Shown here: one piece after another, positions 5,737 through 7,756 of the stretch
How the letters are laid out: each line of letters starts with the position of its first letter
Position numbering within the stretch: the first letter of the stretch is position 1
Assembly: GCA_002438905.1 (NCBI GenBank)
Contig: DJSA01000006.1
Span: forward strand, 1 to 7,756
Direction of reading: 5' to 3'
DNA from: Bacteroidales bacterium UBA6346
GTDB lineage: Bacteria; Bacteroidota; Bacteroidia; Bacteroidales; UBA932
DNA: 7,756 nucleotides
Position numbers and translations under genes: made by a program
The notes under the pieces: model-generated
Told to the model about the DNA's origin: nothing
The model's database searches: none
Seen by the model: the letters and a program-made list of their open reading frames with translations, nothing else

Positions 5737-7299
5737 ATGACAGACAATAAAAAGGAAGTGGAGCGTGCGGAGCTCCACCGGACTATCTGGGCAATAGCGG
5801 ATGAGATGAGAGGCTCCGTGGACGGGTGGGACTTCAAGTCATACATCCTCGGGATGCTCTTTTACAGATACATCAGCGAGAACATCAGCACATATATCAA
5901 CAAAGGCGAATGGGAGACAGGCAACACAGGCTTCAATTATGCGGATCTTGACGACACGCAGGCCGAAGGCATAAGGGAAGAAATGGTGAATGTCAAGGGC
6001 TTCTTTATCCTTCCATCCCAGCTATTCGAGAATGTATGCAAGACTTGTGATAAAGACCCGAACCTGAATATGACCCTTGAAGGCATCTTCTCATCCATTG
6101 AGAACTCTGCAAAAGGGACTGCAAGCGAGGATGACTTCAAAGGCTTGTTTGCCGACCTTGACGTGAACAGCAACAAGCTGGGTGCCACTGTCATCAAGAG
6201 TAATGAAAAGCTGGTCAAGCTCCTGAGGGGCATCCAGTCAATGAAACTGGGAGATTATCAGGACAACACCATCGATGCCTTCGGTGATGCATACGAATAC
6301 CTGATGGGTATGTATGCTTCAAATGCCGGCAAGAGCGGCGGTGAATACTACACTCCGCAGGAAGTGAGCGAACTTTTGACAAAGCTTGCCACAGTCGGCA
6401 AGACAGAGGTCAATAAGGTTTATGATCCGGCCTGTGGTTCCGGCTCACTGCTTCTGAAAGCTGCGAAGATACTTGGCAAGGATAATGTACGCCAAGGCTT
6501 CTTCGGGCAGGAAATCAACCTTACCACATACAACCTGTGCAGAATCAATATGTTCCTTCACGATATAGACTATGACAAGTTTGACATTGCTTGTGAGGAC
6601 ACCCTTCTTTCTCCGCAGCACTGGGATGATGAGCCTTTCGAGGTGATAGTGTCAAACCCTCCATATTCAACGAAATGGAAAGGAGATGATGACATTACCC
6701 TTATCAATGACCCGAGGTTCGCTCCTGCCGGAGTCCTGGCACCTAAGTCAAAGGCGGATCTGGCTTTCATCATGCACTCACTCTCCTGGCTTGCCAGCAA
6801 CGGAACTGCTGCAATAGTTTGTTTCCCTGGTGTGATGTATAGGGGCGGAGCCGAGAAGAAAATCAGACAATATCTCATCGATAACAACTTTGTGGACTGC
6901 ATCATCCAGCTTCCGGACAACCTATTCTTCGGGACCAGCATTGCCACCTGCATTATGGTCTTGAAGAAAGCAAAGAAAGACAACTGCACTTTGTTCATTG
7001 ATGCCACTAAGGAATGTGTCAAGGTCACCAACAGCAACAAGCTCACTGATGAGAACATCCGGCATATCCTTGACCTCTTCACAGGCAGAAAGGATGTGCA
7101 GTATATCAGCAAGCTTGTGGCAAATGATGACATAGCCAAGGCTGATTATAATCTGTCTGTCTCGACCTATGTAGAGCAGGAGGACACCAGAGAGAAGGTG
7201 GACATCGTGAAGCTCAATGCAGAACTTGCCCAGATTGTAGAAAGGGAGAATGCGCTCCGTGCTGAGATTGACAAGATTATTGCGGAAATAGGAATATGA
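5737..7299 (+). CDS. hsdM: Type I restriction-modification methyltransferase subunit HsdM (EcoR124-like)
   Basis: This 520-residue N6-adenine methyltransferase subunit has, as far as I recall, the length of EcoR124 HsdM. The N-terminal HsdM_N helical domain spans about 8-165, opening with ELHRTIWAIADEMRGSVDGW. GEYYTPQEV at 202-210 leads into the Rossmann methylase. Motif I, the S-adenosylmethionine site, is DPACGSGS (230-237) and catalytic motif IV is NPPY (307-310). The last 35 residues are charged and helical (ELAQIVERENALRAEID), suited to contacting HsdS. The enzyme normally works as a complex with the specificity subunit HsdS and, for cleavage, HsdR. I chose the ATG at 5737 because upstream in-frame TTG codons overlap or precede the promoter start point. 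No hsdS follows: the next probable forward start is about 450 bases away. The gene looks intact and could still act if hsdS is supplied nearby or elsewhere. Confidence 0.95.
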   Translation: MTDNKKEVERAELHRTIWAIADEMRGSVDGWDFKSYILGMLFYRYISENISTYINKGEWETGNTGFNYADLDDTQAEGIREEMVNVKGFFILPSQLFENVCKTCDKDPNLNMTLEGIFSSIENSAKGTASEDDFKGLFADLDVNSNKLGATVIKSNEKLVKLLRGIQSMKLGDYQDNTIDAFGDAYEYLMGMYASNAGKSGGEYYTPQEVSELLTKLATVGKTEVNKVYDPACGSGSLLLKAAKILGKDNVRQGFFGQEINLTTYNLCRINMFLHDIDYDKFDIACEDTLLSPQHWDDEPFEVIVSNPPYSTKWKGDDDITLINDPRFAPAGVLAPKSKADLAFIMHSLSWLASNGTAAIVCFPGVMYRGGAEKKIRQYLIDNNFVDCIIQLPDNLFFGTSIATCIMVLKKAKKDNCTLFIDATKECVKVTNSNKLTDENIRHILDLFTGRKDVQYISKLVANDDIAKADYNLSVSTYVEQEDTREKVDIVKLNAELAQIVERENALRAEIDKIIAEIGI

Positions 7300-7308
7300 T
7301 GTCTCTGT

Positions 7309-7456
7309 GCCATTTCAGGATGGTCTTTAATAACGAAGCCGCCCGTATGGTGGACGGCTCCGATACGGACAGGTATGCAGACAAGGCCGTGGGCCTACCG
7401 TTTACGGTAGTGGGCCTTCACGTAAACCTTTTTATCATCGACCATTCTGAAATGGC
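7309..7456. repeat. 17-bp inverted repeat downstream of hsdM
   Basis: GCCATTTCAGGATGGTC at 7309-7325 and its reverse complement at 7440-7456 match at 16 of 17 positions, with 114 bases between. Each arm is also weakly self-complementary (CCAT...ATGG). Read outward in the same relative frame, both arms encode HFRMV: on the forward strand at 7311 and on the reverse strand within the small protein at 7395-7541. This suggests an inverted partial duplication of a coding piece, or a recombination site. No recombinase is seen in the window. Confidence 0.45.
7395..7410. repeat. Short palindrome at the end of the small reverse-strand gene
   Basis: CTACCG (7395-7400) and CGGTAG (7405-7410) form a perfect six-pair stem with a TTTA loop. 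Flanking GGCC sequences at 7393 and 7413 could extend it with a bulge. It covers the stop codon of the 48-residue frame. There is no T-run on the reverse strand after it, so it is a weak candidate terminator at best. Confidence 0.35.
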
Positions 7457-7541
7457 CTCTGACAAAAACTGGTTTGTGAGCATCTTTGCACTCTGTGCAG
7501 GAGCGCTCTTCAAGCTTAATGTTAATGGAGATCTTAATCAT
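7395..7541 (-). CDS. Small hypothetical protein with CxxC and a His/Arg/Lys-rich tail
   Basis: A reverse-strand frame of 48 residues starts at ATG 7541 and ends at TAG 7397-7395. It begins MIKISINIKLEERSC, has a CTEC pair near residues 15-18, then VFVRGHFRMVDDKKVYV and a basic end, AHYRKR. The G-H-F-R-x5-KK-V-x-V-x-x-H-Y-R pattern looks to me like one found in short Bacteroidota proteins, but I cannot name the family or a function. The frame stays open upstream to 7637, but that longer start falls inside the terminator at 7620-7652, so I take the internal ATG. No promoter is clear. The piece may be a genuine small gene or the tail of a decayed one. Confidence 0.4.
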   Translation of the reverse strand: MIKISINIKLEERSCTECKDAHKPVFVRGHFRMVDDKKVYVKAHYRKR

Positions 7542-7619
7542 CACAAAATGAATAATGTTTGAATACTTGAGAGCTGAGAGCGGCCTTAAAGAGTACATCC
7601 GTTCTGTATTTTTCTCAAA

Positions 7620-7652
7620 ATAAAAAAGCACCTGCAAAGAGCAGATGCCTTA
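7620..7652 (-). terminator. Intrinsic terminator on the reverse strand
   Basis: On the reverse strand GCATCTGC (7648-7641) pairs completely with GCAGGTGC (7635-7628), including one T-G wobble, around a TCTTT loop. AAG before and TTT after can extend the stem, and TTTTTTATTTT follows. It comes immediately after the TAA (7652-7650) of the reverse-strand remnant. That placement fits a transcript arriving from the right. On the forward strand the same stem has a C-A mismatch and no T-run after it, so the orientation is clear. Confidence 0.65.
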
Positions 7653-7706
7653 ATAATCAAGCTTGATGAGCGCCTCAAACATCTTGATAAAATCTCCAAC
7701 GCGAAT
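7650..7706 (-). pseudogene. Remnant of the 3' end of a reverse-strand gene
   Basis: Directly before the reverse-strand terminator is a frame of 18 codons plus TAA. It reads IRVGDFIKMFEALIKLDY and is cut off upstream by an in-frame TAA at 7709-7707. The natural-looking amphipathic ending followed at once by a well-formed terminator suggests the surviving C-terminus of a gene whose body has been lost. It contains an ATG (7682), but ten residues would be too short for an ordinary protein. I cannot identify the parent gene. Confidence 0.3.
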
Positions 7707-7748
7707 TTAAGAATAATTTGTGAATAAGCAATACGGCAAGAGAAAAAC

Positions 7749-7756
7749 ATGAGTAA
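7749..7756 (+). CDS. Possible start of the next forward gene (partial)
   Basis: ATGAGTAA at the right edge opens a frame (Met-Ser-Asn or Met-Ser-Lys) after the A-rich stretch GAGAAAAAC, the kind of leader used by genes in this region. There is no in-frame stop before the edge. An imperfect TAATTTG near 7713 may be a degenerate -7 element. Position in the hsd locus makes hsdS, hsdR or a recombinase reasonable guesses, but nothing in the visible codons shows which. Confidence 0.3.

Noticed and set aside
6570..7139. Reverse frame of 189 codons opposite hsdM
   Set aside because: It overlaps the catalytic half of HsdM, is rich in Ser/Leu/Met as antisense frames often are, and has no recognisable domain.
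7296..7562. Forward frame of 88 codons overlapping the hsdM stop by ATGA, where hsdS would begin
   Set aside because: The overlap looks like translational coupling, but the protein resembles no HsdS and much of it is antisense to the more regular reverse-strand frame at 7395-7541. I kept only the repeat and junction as observations.
7542..7637. Longer N-terminus for the small reverse-strand protein, starting at 7637
   Set aside because: The start codon lies inside the stem of the reverse-strand terminator and the added residues (FYFEKNTERM) look non-coding.

Overview
The window looks like a chromosomal segment of a Bacteroidales-type member of the Bacteroidota. Three things support this. Two forward start regions carry the TAnnTTTG -7 promoter element of that phylum, and one of them also has a correctly spaced TTTG -33 element. 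Shine-Dalgarno sequences are weak or absent, and starts sit behind A-rich stretches. GuaA, GuaB and HsdM resemble the Bacteroidota forms as I remember them. I cannot name a genus.

Layout. Positions 1-21 hold the first seven codons of an unidentified reverse-strand gene, back to back with the forward genes. From about 224 to 5529 a run of housekeeping genes points right: yicC (endoribonuclease family), a PerM/AI-2E-family membrane protein, a SemiSWEET-type small sugar transporter, then guaB and guaA. A strong 12-bp hairpin separates the transporter from guaB. A rho-independent-type terminator at 5603-5637 closes the block. guaB and guaA are almost contiguous and encode the two consecutive steps IMP to XMP to GMP.

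At 5705 a well-formed promoter starts an accessory region. It contains hsdM, the methyltransferase subunit of an EcoR124-like type I restriction-modification system. hsdS would normally follow with a few bases of overlap. Instead there are about 450 bases (7300-7748) of composite sequence: a short inverted repeat, a candidate 48-residue reverse-strand protein, an 18-codon reverse-strand gene remnant with its own terminator, and the probable start codon of another forward gene at 7749. The partner hsdS and hsdR genes are not visible.

Points most worth checking: GuaB has lost its whole CBS (Bateman) regulatory module. GuaA carries an extra segment of about 20 residues, which looks partly built by a 21-bp duplication, in its glutaminase domain. 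The SemiSWEET has Phe where the sugar-pocket Trp is expected. hsdM is detached from hsdS by a decayed or rearranged junction. I see no rRNA, tRNA, CRISPR array or complete insertion sequence, and no clearly new multi-gene system.
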